From: Corynebacterium haematomassiliense
GTDB lineage: Bacteria; Actinomycetota; Actinomycetes; Mycobacteriales; Mycobacteriaceae
DNA length: 64,000 bases
Assembly (NCBI RefSeq): GCF_013978595.1
Contig: NZ_JACDTZ010000002.1
Location: forward strand, 310,001-374,000
Direction: 5' to 3'
Part shown: piece after piece, positions 48,135 through 58,125 of the stretch
Layout of the letters: every line of letters begins with the position of its first letter
How positions within the stretch are numbered: the stretch's first letter is position 1
Notes under the pieces: generated by a model
Database searches by the model: none
What the model saw: only the letters and a program-made list of their open reading frames with translations
What the model was told of the DNA's origin: nothing
Made by a program: the position numbers and the translations under genes

Positions 48135-49456
48135 CGCCGTTTCCTTCCTGAGGCTCGTGCTGGGCGTGCCCCGAGCACTTTACGCGGGCGTCCCACTCGT
48201 GCTGTAGCTGAGTCCGGGATATCCAAGGTCTCGTGCAGCTCCGGCGAGGTGGAGAACCACTCCGGCAGCTCGCGGGCACCCAGCGACAGCTCGTCGTTAA
48301 TCGCTTCCCACTTGCGCACCTCGTCGTAGCCCACCAGCGTGACAGCGGTGCCGTTCTTGCCGGCGCGGCCGGTGCGGCCGATGCGGTGCACGTACGTCAT
48401 CGGGTCATCCGGAGTTTGGAAGTTGATCACGTGGGTGACGTCTTCGACGTCGATGCCGCGGGCGGCGACGTCGGTGGCGACGAGGATGTCGGCCGAGCTG
48501 CGTCGAAAAGCATCGAGCGCCGCCTCGCGCGCACGCTGGCCAAGATCGCCGTGGACCGCGGCGACGGTAAAGCCGCGCTGCGCGAGGTCTTCCGCAAGCT
48601 CCGCGGCGGAGCGCTTCGTGCGGGCGAAGATGATGGTGCGCCCGCGGCCGCGGGCCTGGAGGATGCGCGCGACCACTTCGGGCTTGTCCATGCGGTGGGA
48701 CTTCAGCGCCACCTGGCGGGTGGTGTCGTGGGTGCGCGGGGCGTCGGCGGACTCGGCGCGGATGTGCACCGGAGTGTTCATCTTCGCGCGCGCAAGCGAA
48801 AGAATCGGACCCGGCATGGTGGCGGAAAACAGCATCGTCTGCGCGTCATCGCGCACCGCCGCCCAGAGCTTTTCGATGTCGGGCAAGAAGCCCATGTCCA
48901 GCATCTCGTCCGCCTCGTCGAGCACCAGAATCGCCACGGTGGATAGTGTGAGGTCGCCGCGCTCGTGCAGGTCTATCAGGCGCCCGGGCGTGCCGACGAC
49001 CACGTCCACGCCCGCTTCCAGCGCCGCAATCTGGTCCTCGTACGGGCGGCCGCCGTAAATCGTGGTCACGCGCACCGGCGTCTCGGAGGCGGCGTAGGCG
49101 AGGTCGTCGCCGACCTGCACGGCGAGCTCGCGGGTGGGCACAATCACCAGCGCGCGCGGGGTGCCGTCGAGCTCGTCGATGTCGGCGTCGTCAAACACGC
49201 GGTCTAAGAGCGGGACACCGAAACCGAACGTCTTGCCCATGCCGGTGCGGGCTTGCCCGATGATGTCCCGGCCCGCCAGCGCGCGGGGCAGCGTGAGCTC
49301 CTGAATGGAAAAGGGGCGCACTATGCCGCGCTGCGCCAGCGCATCGGTGATTTCAGCGGCGACGCCCAGCTGAACAAACGTCGGCGGCAGCGATTTGTCG
49401 CCAGCCGGGGCGCCAGTTGAGGCGCGGTTGTGTTCACTCTCAGCTGAATAGGGCAC
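48131..49456 (-). CDS. rhlE: DEAD-box RNA helicase, RhlE type
   Basis: ATP-dependent RNA unwinding in ribosome assembly or RNA decay. The 441-residue protein has Q motif FSIQELTLP, Walker A ARTGMGKT, PTRELAVQ, GTPGRLID, VLDEADEML, FSATMP, ATDVAARGIDVEDVTHVIN (in part) and HRIGRTGR. The C-terminus is basic (GARPARASGRKRR). GTG 49456 is 6 bases after TAAGAT; no better start. Confidence 0.94.
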   Translation of the reverse strand: MPYSAESEHNRASTGAPAGDKSLPPTFVQLGVAAEITDALAQRGIVRPFSIQELTLPRALAGRDIIGQARTGMGKTFGFGVPLLDRVFDDADIDELDGTPRALVIVPTRELAVQVGDDLAYAASETPVRVTTIYGGRPYEDQIAALEAGVDVVVGTPGRLIDLHERGDLTLSTVAILVLDEADEMLDMGFLPDIEKLWAAVRDDAQTMLFSATMPGPILSLARAKMNTPVHIRAESADAPRTHDTTRQVALKSHRMDKPEVVARILQARGRGRTIIFARTKRSAAELAEDLAQRGFTVAAVHGDLGQRAREAALDAFRRSSADILVATDVAARGIDVEDVTHVINFQTPDDPMTYVHRIGRTGRAGKNGTAVTLVGYDEVRKWEAINDELSLGARELPEWFSTSPELHETLDIPDSATARVGRPRKVLGARPARASGRKRR

Positions 49457-49462
49457 GCGTTT

Positions 49463-49468
49463 ATCTTA
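49463..49468 (-). promoter_or_regulatory. -10 box for rhlE (leaderless)
   Basis: TAAGAT on the minus strand, 6 bases before GTG 49456. Confidence 0.45.
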
Positions 49469-49480
49469 ACTACAGGCCGT

Positions 49481-49486
49481 TACAAT
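49481..49486 (+). promoter_or_regulatory. -10 box for the DUF3107 operon
   Basis: TACAAT, followed by a leader with a GCGGGCC/GGCCCGC hairpin (about 49502-49521). Confidence 0.45.
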
Positions 49487-49566
49487 GGGCACACCGTGCG
49501 CGCGGGCCGGATAAGGCCCGCCGCCTTCGAGTAATGAACCAAGTGCGAAGGACAGTGAGCGACACT

Positions 49567-49791
49567 ATGGATATCAAGATCGGTCTTGCAGACAGCCCCC
49601 GCGAACTGACGATCAAGCTGCCGGAGGGTCAAGACGACATCATCTCCACCGTGGAGCAGGCCATTGACGGCGGCCAGGCCACCTTAAAGGTGGAGGACGA
49701 CAAGGGCCGCGTGTACCTCATCCGCACCGACCGCATCGTCTACGTGGAGCAGGGTACTGCCGCAGCCCGATCCGTCGGGTTCATGCGCTAA
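49567..49791 (+). CDS. DUF3107 family protein
   Basis: A 74-residue conserved actinobacterial protein: MDIKIGLADSPRELTIKLPE, then ISTVEQAIDGGQATLKVEDD and IVYVEQGTAAARSVGFMR. Function unknown. ATG 49567 matches where family members begin; an in-frame GTG at 49555 lies only 2 bases after GAAGGA, too close for an ideal site. Starts a run of plus-strand genes. Confidence 0.88.
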   Translation: MDIKIGLADSPRELTIKLPEGQDDIISTVEQAIDGGQATLKVEDDKGRVYLIRTDRIVYVEQGTAAARSVGFMR

Positions 49792-49802
49792 ATTACGCAT
49801 TT

Positions 49803-50939
49803 ATGGCACAACGGCACGGCGCACATGAGCGGGACGCCCACGGCGGCTCCATCGGGGGCGGCCACGCGGCGCACCGCCGCCCCAGCGACGGCGAATACGG
49901 CGCCCGTGACGCCGCCGACGATGATTTCGGCGACTGGTTTGATAGCTGGGACCTCGAACCCGAAGGCGTCAAGTCTGCCCGCCCGCGTCGCCGCGCCGAA
50001 AAGCCCACTCCCCGCGCCGCACACGCTGAAGCAGGCGACAGTAAGCTCGCCGCGTTTGCGCAGGAGTACGGCTGGCGCGCCTACGCCATCCCCGTGCTGG
50101 CAGTGATCACCGTGTTCGTGCTGATCAACATGTTCCAAAACCCGGAGGACCTCGCAGTCGGGGCCACCGGTTCCTCCGCTGAAACGGAAGATGCTGGCGC
50201 GTCCTCGCCCGCGCAGCGCGAGGAAGACCCGGACGGTGGCGTGAAGCCGCTGGAACCGGCGAAGATCGCGGAAGGGCAGTTCGATCCGCACGATCTGCCG
50301 CCGGGCGGGCCGTACACCACCACCGGAGCCGGCACCTTCTACGAAGTGGGTGCTCCAGGCATGACCGCAGGCGAAGGTACCGAGTTGGTGGTGCGCTTCG
50401 CCGTGGAGGTCGAGCATGGCATCGACACCTCGGGCTACGGCGGGGATGAGGCGTTTGCGCACATGGTTGACGCGACGTTGAGCGATCCGCGCGGTTGGAT
50501 CAACGACCCGCGCTTCCGCTTCGAGCACGTCAGCGTCAACGACGACCCGTCGCTGAAAATCCGTCTGACCTCTTTGGACACCACGGCGGAGCTGTGCGGC
50601 GTGCAGATCGGCACCGAGACCAGCTGCCGCACCCGCATCACGGGCGAGGACACGGTGCTGCTCAACGAGTCGCGCTGGGTGCGAGGCGCCGTGCCGTTCC
50701 AGGGTGATCTGGGCAGCTACCGCCAGTACCTGATCAACCACGAGGTGGGCCACGCCGTGGGCTTTGCGGAGCACGTGCCGTGCCCGGAGCCGAACGCGCT
50801 GGCGCCGATCATGATGCAGCAGACCTTAAGCCTGAACAATGCGCAGCTGCGGGAGATGAGCCCGGAGGACAATTACCCGGACAATCCGGACACCTGCCGG
50901 CCGAACCCGTGGCCCTACCCGCGCCCCGCGGCGCTGTAG
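49803..50939 (+). CDS. DUF3152 zincin-like membrane protein
   Basis: A 378-residue protein: long charged cytoplasmic part, one membrane helix (YAIPVLAVITVFVLINMF, about 98-115), a linker, and an extracytoplasmic DUF3152 domain with HEVGHAVGFAEH (HExxHxxGFxEH), a zinc-protease signature. The sequence around it (LINHEVGHAVGF; CPEPNALAPIMMQQTL) matches the family. Substrate unknown. TAAATT 8 bases before the ATG may be its own leaderless promoter. Confidence 0.88.
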   Translation: MAQRHGAHERDAHGGSIGGGHAAHRRPSDGEYGARDAADDDFGDWFDSWDLEPEGVKSARPRRRAEKPTPRAAHAEAGDSKLAAFAQEYGWRAYAIPVLAVITVFVLINMFQNPEDLAVGATGSSAETEDAGASSPAQREEDPDGGVKPLEPAKIAEGQFDPHDLPPGGPYTTTGAGTFYEVGAPGMTAGEGTELVVRFAVEVEHGIDTSGYGGDEAFAHMVDATLSDPRGWINDPRFRFEHVSVNDDPSLKIRLTSLDTTAELCGVQIGTETSCRTRITGEDTVLLNESRWVRGAVPFQGDLGSYRQYLINHEVGHAVGFAEHVPCPEPNALAPIMMQQTLSLNNAQLREMSPEDNYPDNPDTCRPNPWPYPRPAAL

Positions 50940-50949
50940 GAGGCTGTAG

Positions 50950-51681
50950 GTGGCAGAGCAAACGGCACAGCAGATCCCCGGACATGTGTTGTCGGCGTTC
51001 CAGCTCGACGGCCGCGCGGGCATCCCTTTAGGCCCGGAGTGGGACAACGGCGTGCGCTTCGGCCGGGTGGTGGTCTCCGAGGCCAGCGACACTGCGGCCT
51101 GGTCCGGCAAGGCCCGCGATCATGCCGGCGAGTTCGGGGCGGGCATCGCGGTGTCGCGCCCGGTGCGCGCCACTGACGGCCGCTTGGTCGTCGGTGGCTT
51201 CAAGGCCAGCGAGTTTGTTGAGGGCCAGGTGCGCGCGCGTATCGACGAGGCCGTGTCCGCCGCCCTGCGCTACGACGAGGCGATGGCCGGGGTCGAGGCG
51301 CCGGCGGCGGACCGCGGCGACGCGTTCGCTACGGCAGAGCGCGCGGTGTGGCGCGACTACACGCCGCAGCCAGACGACGTTGTGGCGCACATGGATTTTG
51401 CGTCCTGCCTGCTCTTTTCCGGGGATATGGTGCCGACGTTGACGGACCTTGTGCCGTCTTCAGGCAAACGCCCCCGCGGCTTTACCGCGGCGCTGGTGAT
51501 TGTGGACGGGCTGTTAGCGAAGGCCTGCGATGCTGCCGTGCTGGACCGGTGGGCGCACGTGCCGGGGCTGCGGGGGCTGGCGCGGCGCGCGCTGGAGTAC
51601 CGCCTGGCCTGCGCGAGAGCTGCAGGTTCGGACATACGTTCGATGGCTGAGGGGGTTGGTCGGGCGCTCGTGTCGGAGTGA
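50950..51681 (+). CDS. TIGR02569 family protein
   Basis: A 243-residue conserved actinobacterial protein, found just upstream of adnAB. Segments are VLSAFQLDGRAGIPLGPEWD, GFKASEFVEGQVRARIDEAV, VVAHMDFASCLLFSGD and ALVIVDGLLAKACDAAVLDRW, vaguely kinase-like (phosphotransferase fold) but without clear catalytic residues. GTG 50950 follows AGGAGG. Confidence 0.86.
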   Translation: MAEQTAQQIPGHVLSAFQLDGRAGIPLGPEWDNGVRFGRVVVSEASDTAAWSGKARDHAGEFGAGIAVSRPVRATDGRLVVGGFKASEFVEGQVRARIDEAVSAALRYDEAMAGVEAPAADRGDAFATAERAVWRDYTPQPDDVVAHMDFASCLLFSGDMVPTLTDLVPSSGKRPRGFTAALVIVDGLLAKACDAAVLDRWAHVPGLRGLARRALEYRLACARAAGSDIRSMAEGVGRALVSE

Positions 51682-51698
51682 GTGACACAATCAACGGC

Positions 51699-54600
51699 AT
51701 GACTTCCACCAGACCCTCTCCCGTGCCCCCGGCCGCACTCGAGCCGAAGGCCTACCTCGTGCCACGCACACGACCGGACACGCGGCGCGAATGGCCGGTT
51801 GAGCTGCCCCAGCAAGGCCTGTCCAAGGTCACCGGTGAGCCGGGTTCCGGGGTGTCGAGCTTCCTGCTGGACACCGCCGCGGCCGCGATGCGCAGGCACG
51901 CGGGCAGCGAGGCGGAACACGGTCCGGGCGGGGTACTGGTGCTTACCGATTCGAAGGAGACCGGCGCGAGGCTGCGCGCGGAGCTGGCGGACACGCTGGC
52001 CGCTTCCGGGTTTGTCTCCGACGAGCCGGTGGTGCGCTCCGTGCACTCGCTCGCGTTCGCGCTGGTGCGACAGCAGATGGGCGAGGAGCTGCGGTTGATC
52101 TCCGGCGCGGAGCAGGACGCGGTGATCCGCCAGCTGCTGCAGGGCCACGCCGAAGACGGCGGCGGCACCTGGCCCGCGGAGCTGCGCCCGGCGCTTCCCA
52201 TGGTCGGTTTTGCGCGGCAGTTGAGGGACTTTCTGCTGCGCGCCATTGAGCGCGGCCTGGGCCCGGAGGACCTGGTGGAGCTGGGCCAGCGCCACGGCAT
52301 TGGCATCTGGTCCGCCTCGGGCGACTTCTTGCGGGAGTACCAGCAGGTGATGGCGCTGTCCGGCGCGCACCGCCTCTCGGCGTCGGAGCTGATTGCGGCC
52401 GCCTTGGAGGTGGAGCTGCCGCGCACGTGGCACACCGTGATTGTGGACGACGCGCAGCACCTGGCGCCGGCATCCGCGGCGCTGGTGCAACGGCTGCTGG
52501 AGCAGGCGGACCTCGGCGTCGTCGGCGGGGATCTGGAGCAGTCCGTGTTCCACTTCCGCGGCGCCTCCCCGGCGTTTTTCAAGGACCTCGGCGGATTGGA
52601 GCACGAGGTGATCGACCTCGGCGCCACCCGCAGGACGCCTGTGCGGTCCGCCGCGATCGCAGATTCCAGCGCGGCCGAGCTGTCGCTCGTGGCGGACACG
52701 CTTCGCCGCGCCCACCTGGAGGCGGGCGTGGCCTACCGCGACATGGCGGTGGTGGTGCGCTCCACGCCGCTGCTTGAGCCGATGCGGCGCGCGCTGCTGC
52801 GCGCCGGGGTGCCGGTTTCGCTCAACCCCACCGACCTGGTGCTGGGGGAGCAGCGCATTGTGTCGGCCCTGCTGCTCGGAGTGCGCGCGCTGTACGAGGA
52901 ACTTTCGGCCACCGAGTGGCGCGACCTGCTGCTCAGCCCGGTCGGCGGCGCAGACCCGGTGACGCTGCGCAGGCTGTTGCGCGGCCTGCGCCGCTGGTCG
53001 CCGGAGACCCGCGCGGAGGAAAGCCTGCGCGAGCTTTTGGCCACCCCGACCGCGCTCCCGGACTTCGGCACCGTGCTCACGGACCGCGAGCTGGACATCC
53101 TGCACCGAGTGCGCGACGTGCTCGACGCCGGGCGCAGCGCGCTTGCAGGCGGCGGCACGGTGGAGGAAGTGCTGTGGGCGCTCTGGCACGCCACGGGGCT
53201 GTCCAACCGGCTGCTGGCGTCCGCGCTGCGCGGCGGCGCCACCGGCTCGCAGGCGGACCGGGACCTCGACGCCGTGATGGCGCTGTTTGACGCCGCGGGC
53301 GACCACACGGAGCGCAGGCCCAGCGCGGGCATCGAATCCTTCGTCGCGTCCATCACCGAGCAGGAGCTGCCCACCGGCGTGCGCGACCGCCGCAACGCCA
53401 CCCCGGACGCCGCAGCACTGCTCACCGCCCACGGAGCGGTTGGCCGCGAGTTCCGCCGCGTGGTCGTGGCGGGCGTGCAGGAGCTGACGTGGCCGAGCCT
53501 GGGGGAGACCGGGTCGCTGTTCCGCCAGGAAGACCTGGTGGACCTCATCGACAAGGACGTGGACCCCGGTGTGCCCGTCTCCCACATCAACGAACGGCTG
53601 GTGGAGGAGCGCCGCCTGTTCACGGTGGCGACCAGCCGCGCCACGGAGCAGCTGTTGGTCACCGCCGTAGAAAGCGACGACGGCGAGGAAGTGGAGCAGC
53701 GCTCGCGTTTCGTGGAGGAGTTCTGCCGCGACTTCAAGGTGCAGCCGCGCGAGGTGCGCATCGCGGGCACGTCTGTGGATGCCGCCCGGATCGTCGGCCA
53801 GAGTGCGGGCGCTGCCGCTGGGGCCGAGGACGGAAGCACAGTGGTGCGCGTGCTCGCGCACGACGACCTGATCGCCGAGTTCCGCCGTGTGCTGACAGAC
53901 CCTGCATCCACAGAGGCGCAGCGCAGCCAGGCGTCGCGCCAACTCGCGCGCTTGGCGGCCGCCGGCGTGCTGGGCGCGGATCCGGAGCAGTGGTGGACGA
54001 CCACGGAGCCGTCCACAAGCGCGCCGCTCGACGTCTCGCCGGCGCTTTCGCCGTCGCGGGTGGAGAAGCTGCTCGCATGCCCCATGCAGGCGGTGCTGGA
54101 GCGGATGTCCGGCCTGGATGAATCGCTAGACATGATCTACGGCGCCATGGCGCACGCCTACTTCGAAGCGCTGGGCAACGGCATGGATGCCACCGAGGCG
54201 CTGGATGCGACCGTGGCGGCGCGCCGGGCCGCGGATAACGCCCCGGAATGGAAGGTCGAGCGCGACATCGCGGACTTTCGGGCCATGCTCGAGCGCGCCC
54301 ACGGCTGGCTTGAGGCCAGCCGTGGGGCGTTTGAGCAGGTCGCCGTGGAGGCGGATGTGAACGTCCAGGTCAGCGACAACGTGCGCATCCGCGGCAGGCT
54401 GGACCGCCTCGAGCGCGACAGCAGCGGCGCGGTGCACATCGTGGACCTGAAGACGGGCGCCTACCCGCCGACCGTGGACGCCACCGCGGACAACCCCCAG
54501 CTGGCCACCTACCAGCTGGCGCTGGCGCACGGCGAGTTCGACGGTGACAAGGTGGTCACCGCTCGCGACGGCGCAGACGCGCTTTCGGTGGGCGGGGCGG

Positions 54601-54821
54601 TGCTGGTGTTCCCGAACGCCGACAAGACCAAACTGAGCACCCGCGAACAGGCGGCGAAAACCAGCGAAGAGCTCGCCGCGCTCGCCGTCGCGCTCGACGG
54701 GCTGACCGAGGAAACCGCAGGACCGACGTTGCTCGCCGTGGTCGGCCCGCAGTGCGACCGCTGCGCTGTGCGAGCGCTGTGCCCGATCCAGCCGGAAGGA
54801 GCGACGATCCACCATGTCTAA
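51699..54821 (+). CDS. adnA: AdnA-type helicase-nuclease subunit, degenerate Walker A
   Basis: Subunit of the AdnAB end-resection machine of actinobacteria, counterpart of RecBCD. The 1040-residue protein has a UvrD-like motor and a C-terminal RecB-type nuclease. The nuclease has GAMAHAYFEAL, GRLDRLERD, VDLKTG and four cysteines for an iron-sulfur staple (LLACPMQ; CDRCAVRALC). In the motor, Walker A reads VTGEPGSGVSSFL, lacking the catalytic Lys-Thr, and motif II is VDDAQHL. ATP hydrolysis here is therefore doubtful; AdnB has an intact site. ATG 51699 is chosen; GTG 51678, overlapping the previous stop, is possible. Confidence 0.9.
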   Translation: MTSTRPSPVPPAALEPKAYLVPRTRPDTRREWPVELPQQGLSKVTGEPGSGVSSFLLDTAAAAMRRHAGSEAEHGPGGVLVLTDSKETGARLRAELADTLAASGFVSDEPVVRSVHSLAFALVRQQMGEELRLISGAEQDAVIRQLLQGHAEDGGGTWPAELRPALPMVGFARQLRDFLLRAIERGLGPEDLVELGQRHGIGIWSASGDFLREYQQVMALSGAHRLSASELIAAALEVELPRTWHTVIVDDAQHLAPASAALVQRLLEQADLGVVGGDLEQSVFHFRGASPAFFKDLGGLEHEVIDLGATRRTPVRSAAIADSSAAELSLVADTLRRAHLEAGVAYRDMAVVVRSTPLLEPMRRALLRAGVPVSLNPTDLVLGEQRIVSALLLGVRALYEELSATEWRDLLLSPVGGADPVTLRRLLRGLRRWSPETRAEESLRELLATPTALPDFGTVLTDRELDILHRVRDVLDAGRSALAGGGTVEEVLWALWHATGLSNRLLASALRGGATGSQADRDLDAVMALFDAAGDHTERRPSAGIESFVASITEQELPTGVRDRRNATPDAAALLTAHGAVGREFRRVVVAGVQELTWPSLGETGSLFRQEDLVDLIDKDVDPGVPVSHINERLVEERRLFTVATSRATEQLLVTAVESDDGEEVEQRSRFVEEFCRDFKVQPREVRIAGTSVDAARIVGQSAGAAAGAEDGSTVVRVLAHDDLIAEFRRVLTDPASTEAQRSQASRQLARLAAAGVLGADPEQWWTTTEPSTSAPLDVSPALSPSRVEKLLACPMQAVLERMSGLDESLDMIYGAMAHAYFEALGNGMDATEALDATVAARRAADNAPEWKVERDIADFRAMLERAHGWLEASRGAFEQVAVEADVNVQVSDNVRIRGRLDRLERDSSGAVHIVDLKTGAYPPTVDATADNPQLATYQLALAHGEFDGDKVVTARDGADALSVGGAVLVFPNADKTKLSTREQAAKTSEELAALAVALDGLTEETAGPTLLAVVGPQCDRCAVRALCPIQPEGATIHHV

Positions 54822-57800
54822 CCCCACCCCGATGTCTCCCGTGCTGCTGTCGCGCTACCTGGGGCAGCAATACCCGCCGACAGACCAGCAAGCCGCCGTG
54901 ATCGGCGCGGAGCCCGGCCCGCTGCTGGTGGTTGCCGGCGCAGGTGCGGGCAAAACCGAAACCATGGCCGCGCGCGTGGTGGGGCTGGTGGCCAACGGCT
55001 ACGCCCGGCCGGATGAGGTTTTGGGTCTGACGTTTACCCGCAAGGCCGCTCAGGAGATGGGCAAGCGCATCCGGGACCGGCTGGGCTCGCTCGCGGCCAA
55101 CACCGACCTGGTGCGCCGCCTCGACCCGTCCGGCGAGCTGGCGAAAAACCTGGAGGTGATCGCGCCTTCGGTGTCCACCTACGACTCTTACGCCGGCGAG
55201 CTGATCCGAGAGTACGGCCTTTTGGTGCCGGTGGAGCCGGACGCCCGGCTGATCACGGATGCGGAGCTGCACGCCATTGCCACCGACGTGGTGGTCAACT
55301 ACTCCGGTGGGCTGATCACGGAGTTGGGCTCCAACCCGTCGCTGTCCACCGTGGTGGAGGACCTGCTGGCGCTGACCACGGCGATGGGCAACGAGCTGGC
55401 CTCGCCCGAGTGGGTGCGCGAGCACGCGCACGACTTCCTCGCAGAAACCGAGTCGTACCCCATGGCTCCGCGCGCCCGCGTGGAGTTCACCAAGGTGCTC
55501 ACGAAATGGCGTTCCAAGCAGGAACTGCGCGTGAACATGCTGCCGCTGGTGGAGGAGCTGGCGGCGGAGCTGCGCCGCCGCGGCGTGGTCACGTTCAACG
55601 AGCAGATGTCCGTGGCGGCGAAGTTGGCGCGCGACCACAAGACAGTGGGGGAGTCGCAGCGTTCCCGCTACCGCGTGGTCATGCTGGACGAGTACCAGGA
55701 CACCTCGCACGCGCAGCGCGTGCTGTTGCGCAGCCTGTTCGGTGAGGGCGCGGACCCGTCGCTGACAGTGACCGCAGTGGGCGATCCGATGCAGGCGATC
55801 TACGGCTGGCGCGGCGCGACCGCCGCCAACCTGGCCGCGTTCGTGGAGGATTTCCCGTCGCCGGCTGGCGCGGCGCCGAAGAAGCAACTGACCACCTCCT
55901 GGCGTAACCCGCCCGAGGTGTTGGACCTGGCCAACGGCGTTTCCGACGCGGTGCTGGGCACCGCCGAGGACAGGGCGGTGGCCGCGTTGCAGGCGCGGCC
56001 GGCCGCGGATGCGGGTGATGTGACCCTGGGGTTCTTTTCGGACCAGGACGCGGAAATCGCCTACGTGGCAGACGCGCTCGCACAGGAATACCGGGCGGCG
56101 GCGCAGGAAGGACGCGCGCTTTCCGCGGCCGCGCTGGTGCGCAAGAACCGCCACTCGCCAGTGCTCGCGGCGGCGCTGGAGGAGCGTGGGGTGCCCTACG
56201 AAATCGTGGGACTTGCAGGGCTTCTCGACGTCCCGGAGGTCGCCGACACCGTCGCCATCGCCACGATGCTGGTGCGCCCAGACGACACCGCCGCCGCGCG
56301 GCGCGTCCTTGGCGGCCCCGCCGTGGGCCTGGGCCTGGCGGACCTGCAGGCGCTGGCGTCGCGCGCGAACAACCTGCACGGCTCGGGCGTTGACACCCAG
56401 CCTCAGACCGCCCCGGCGGACTCGGCGGAACACCTGCACGCCCAGTTGGAGGAGCTCGTGGCCCGCGCCGCAGAGATCTCCGCCAGCTCCGACAAGCCCG
56501 AAGGGCTCACGGACGCCCTGGCGGACCTGGGCGAGCCGGAGCGCTACAGCGAGGAAGGCCTTGCGCGCATGCGGGACACCGCGGCGAAGCTGCGCTGGCT
56601 GCGTACCCACAGCCTGGGCAAGCGGCTAAGCGACCTGTTCGCCGACATCATCCACGTCTTCGGCATCCGCACCGAAGTGCTCGCCCGCGGCTCCGCCACG
56701 GGTGCGGTGCACCTGGACCGCCTGCTTGAGGAGGTTGCCGCGTACCCGGGCGCGAGCCTGGACGGGCTGCTGCACTTCTTCGAGCTCGCCCGCAGCTTCG
56801 AGGACGGCTTGGCCCCGGGATCGGTGGCGGTGAAGGAGGACCGGGTGCAGATCCTCACCGCGCACAAGGCCAAGGGCCTGGAGTGGGACACCGTGGCGGT
56901 GCTGCACGCGGACGCGGCGACGTACAAATCCAAGACGGAAACCTTCCTCACCTTCCCGCGCTTCCTGCCGCCGGAAACGTTCGGCGACCCGGATGTCTAC
57001 CCGGTCTTCGCGGACGTGGAGAACCGCTCGGACTTTGAGAAGGCCGGCAAAGCCTGGCTCAAAGAGGTCGCCGGGGATCTGGCCGAGGAAGCCGCCCGGT
57101 TGTTCTATGTGGCGGTGACCCGCTCCGGGAAGAAACTCATTGTCACCGGCTCGCGCCGCCGCGAAGGTGTGGCACGCGAGGCAGAGCCCTACGAGCACTT
57201 TGCCGCCATGCGCGAACGCGTGCCGGAGGAGTGCGTGGTGGTCTGGGACGAAGGCACCGCGCCCGAGGAAGACACGGAAGAGGCCACGCAGGAGGCGGCA
57301 GCGCCGGAGTCCGGCCGCTGGCCCCACTACGCGCCCACGCCGCGCGACATCGCGGCCGCCGAAGCGGTCCGTACCGCCATGGATACGCTGCCGGACTACG
57401 CCGAAGGCGAACTGTTCTCGCTCTGGGAGCGCGACGCCACAGCCTTGATTGAGGAGCACGGCGCCGCCCAGGCCGCGGACGTGCCGGTGGTCATGCCGGG
57501 CGAGCTCACCGCCTCCGACGTGGTGGCGCTGAAGGCAGACCCGGAGCAGTTCGCCCGCCGCGCCCGCCGCCCCGTGCCGTTCAAGCCGAACACCTACGCC
57601 AAGCGCGGCACCGCGTTCCACGAGTGGCTGGAGCAGTTCTACGGAGCGCGCCCACTGTTGACAGAAGACGAGCTGCCGGGCAACGACGAGGCAGAAGTGG
57701 ACCGCGCCGTCCTGGAGCGGCTGAAGCGCAACTTTGAGGCCAGCGAGTGGGCCGGGCGCACGCCCGAGTACGTCGAGCACCCCTTCGAGCTGGCACTGGG

Positions 57801-58125
57801 CGATTCTGTCGTGCGCGGGCGCATGGACGCCGTGTTCGCCGACGATGACGGTTGGGTCGTGGTGGACTGGAAGACTGGCGAAAAGCCAGGCCGCGACGCG
57901 ATGGAATCGGCCCAGCTGCAGCTTTCGGTCTACCGCGAGGCGTGGCGCCGGATCGCACGTGACGGCAAGCCGGTGCGGGCGGTATTTTTCTACGTGCGCA
58001 CGGGCGAGACGTTCGCGCCGCGCGCCTTGCCGGATCTTGACCAGCTCGAGACAATGCTCGGAGGCGCGGGCACCGGCACGCCCGGCGAAGACATTGCACT
58101 AGAAAGCGAGGAGCGGCAGGGATGA
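54814..58125 (+). CDS. adnB: AdnB-type UvrD/RecB helicase-nuclease subunit
   Basis: Lead motor and second nuclease of AdnAB. The 1103-residue protein has Walker A VVAGAGAGKTETMAARV, LGLTFTRKAAQEMGKRI, motif II MLDEYQDTSHAQRVLLR, GDPMQAIYGWRGA, ILTAHKAKGLEWDTV and VAVTRSGKKLIVTGSRR. The C-terminal nuclease domain has RGTAFHEWLEQF, GRMDAVFADDDG and VVDWKTGEKPG. It starts 8 bases inside adnA, so the subunits are made together. Confidence 0.95.
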   Translation: MSNPTPMSPVLLSRYLGQQYPPTDQQAAVIGAEPGPLLVVAGAGAGKTETMAARVVGLVANGYARPDEVLGLTFTRKAAQEMGKRIRDRLGSLAANTDLVRRLDPSGELAKNLEVIAPSVSTYDSYAGELIREYGLLVPVEPDARLITDAELHAIATDVVVNYSGGLITELGSNPSLSTVVEDLLALTTAMGNELASPEWVREHAHDFLAETESYPMAPRARVEFTKVLTKWRSKQELRVNMLPLVEELAAELRRRGVVTFNEQMSVAAKLARDHKTVGESQRSRYRVVMLDEYQDTSHAQRVLLRSLFGEGADPSLTVTAVGDPMQAIYGWRGATAANLAAFVEDFPSPAGAAPKKQLTTSWRNPPEVLDLANGVSDAVLGTAEDRAVAALQARPAADAGDVTLGFFSDQDAEIAYVADALAQEYRAAAQEGRALSAAALVRKNRHSPVLAAALEERGVPYEIVGLAGLLDVPEVADTVAIATMLVRPDDTAAARRVLGGPAVGLGLADLQALASRANNLHGSGVDTQPQTAPADSAEHLHAQLEELVARAAEISASSDKPEGLTDALADLGEPERYSEEGLARMRDTAAKLRWLRTHSLGKRLSDLFADIIHVFGIRTEVLARGSATGAVHLDRLLEEVAAYPGASLDGLLHFFELARSFEDGLAPGSVAVKEDRVQILTAHKAKGLEWDTVAVLHADAATYKSKTETFLTFPRFLPPETFGDPDVYPVFADVENRSDFEKAGKAWLKEVAGDLAEEAARLFYVAVTRSGKKLIVTGSRRREGVAREAEPYEHFAAMRERVPEECVVVWDEGTAPEEDTEEATQEAAAPESGRWPHYAPTPRDIAAAEAVRTAMDTLPDYAEGELFSLWERDATALIEEHGAAQAADVPVVMPGELTASDVVALKADPEQFARRARRPVPFKPNTYAKRGTAFHEWLEQFYGARPLLTEDELPGNDEAEVDRAVLERLKRNFEASEWAGRTPEYVEHPFELALGDSVVRGRMDAVFADDDGWVVVDWKTGEKPGRDAMESAQLQLSVYREAWRRIARDGKPVRAVFFYVRTGETFAPRALPDLDQLETMLGGAGTGTPGEDIALESEERQG

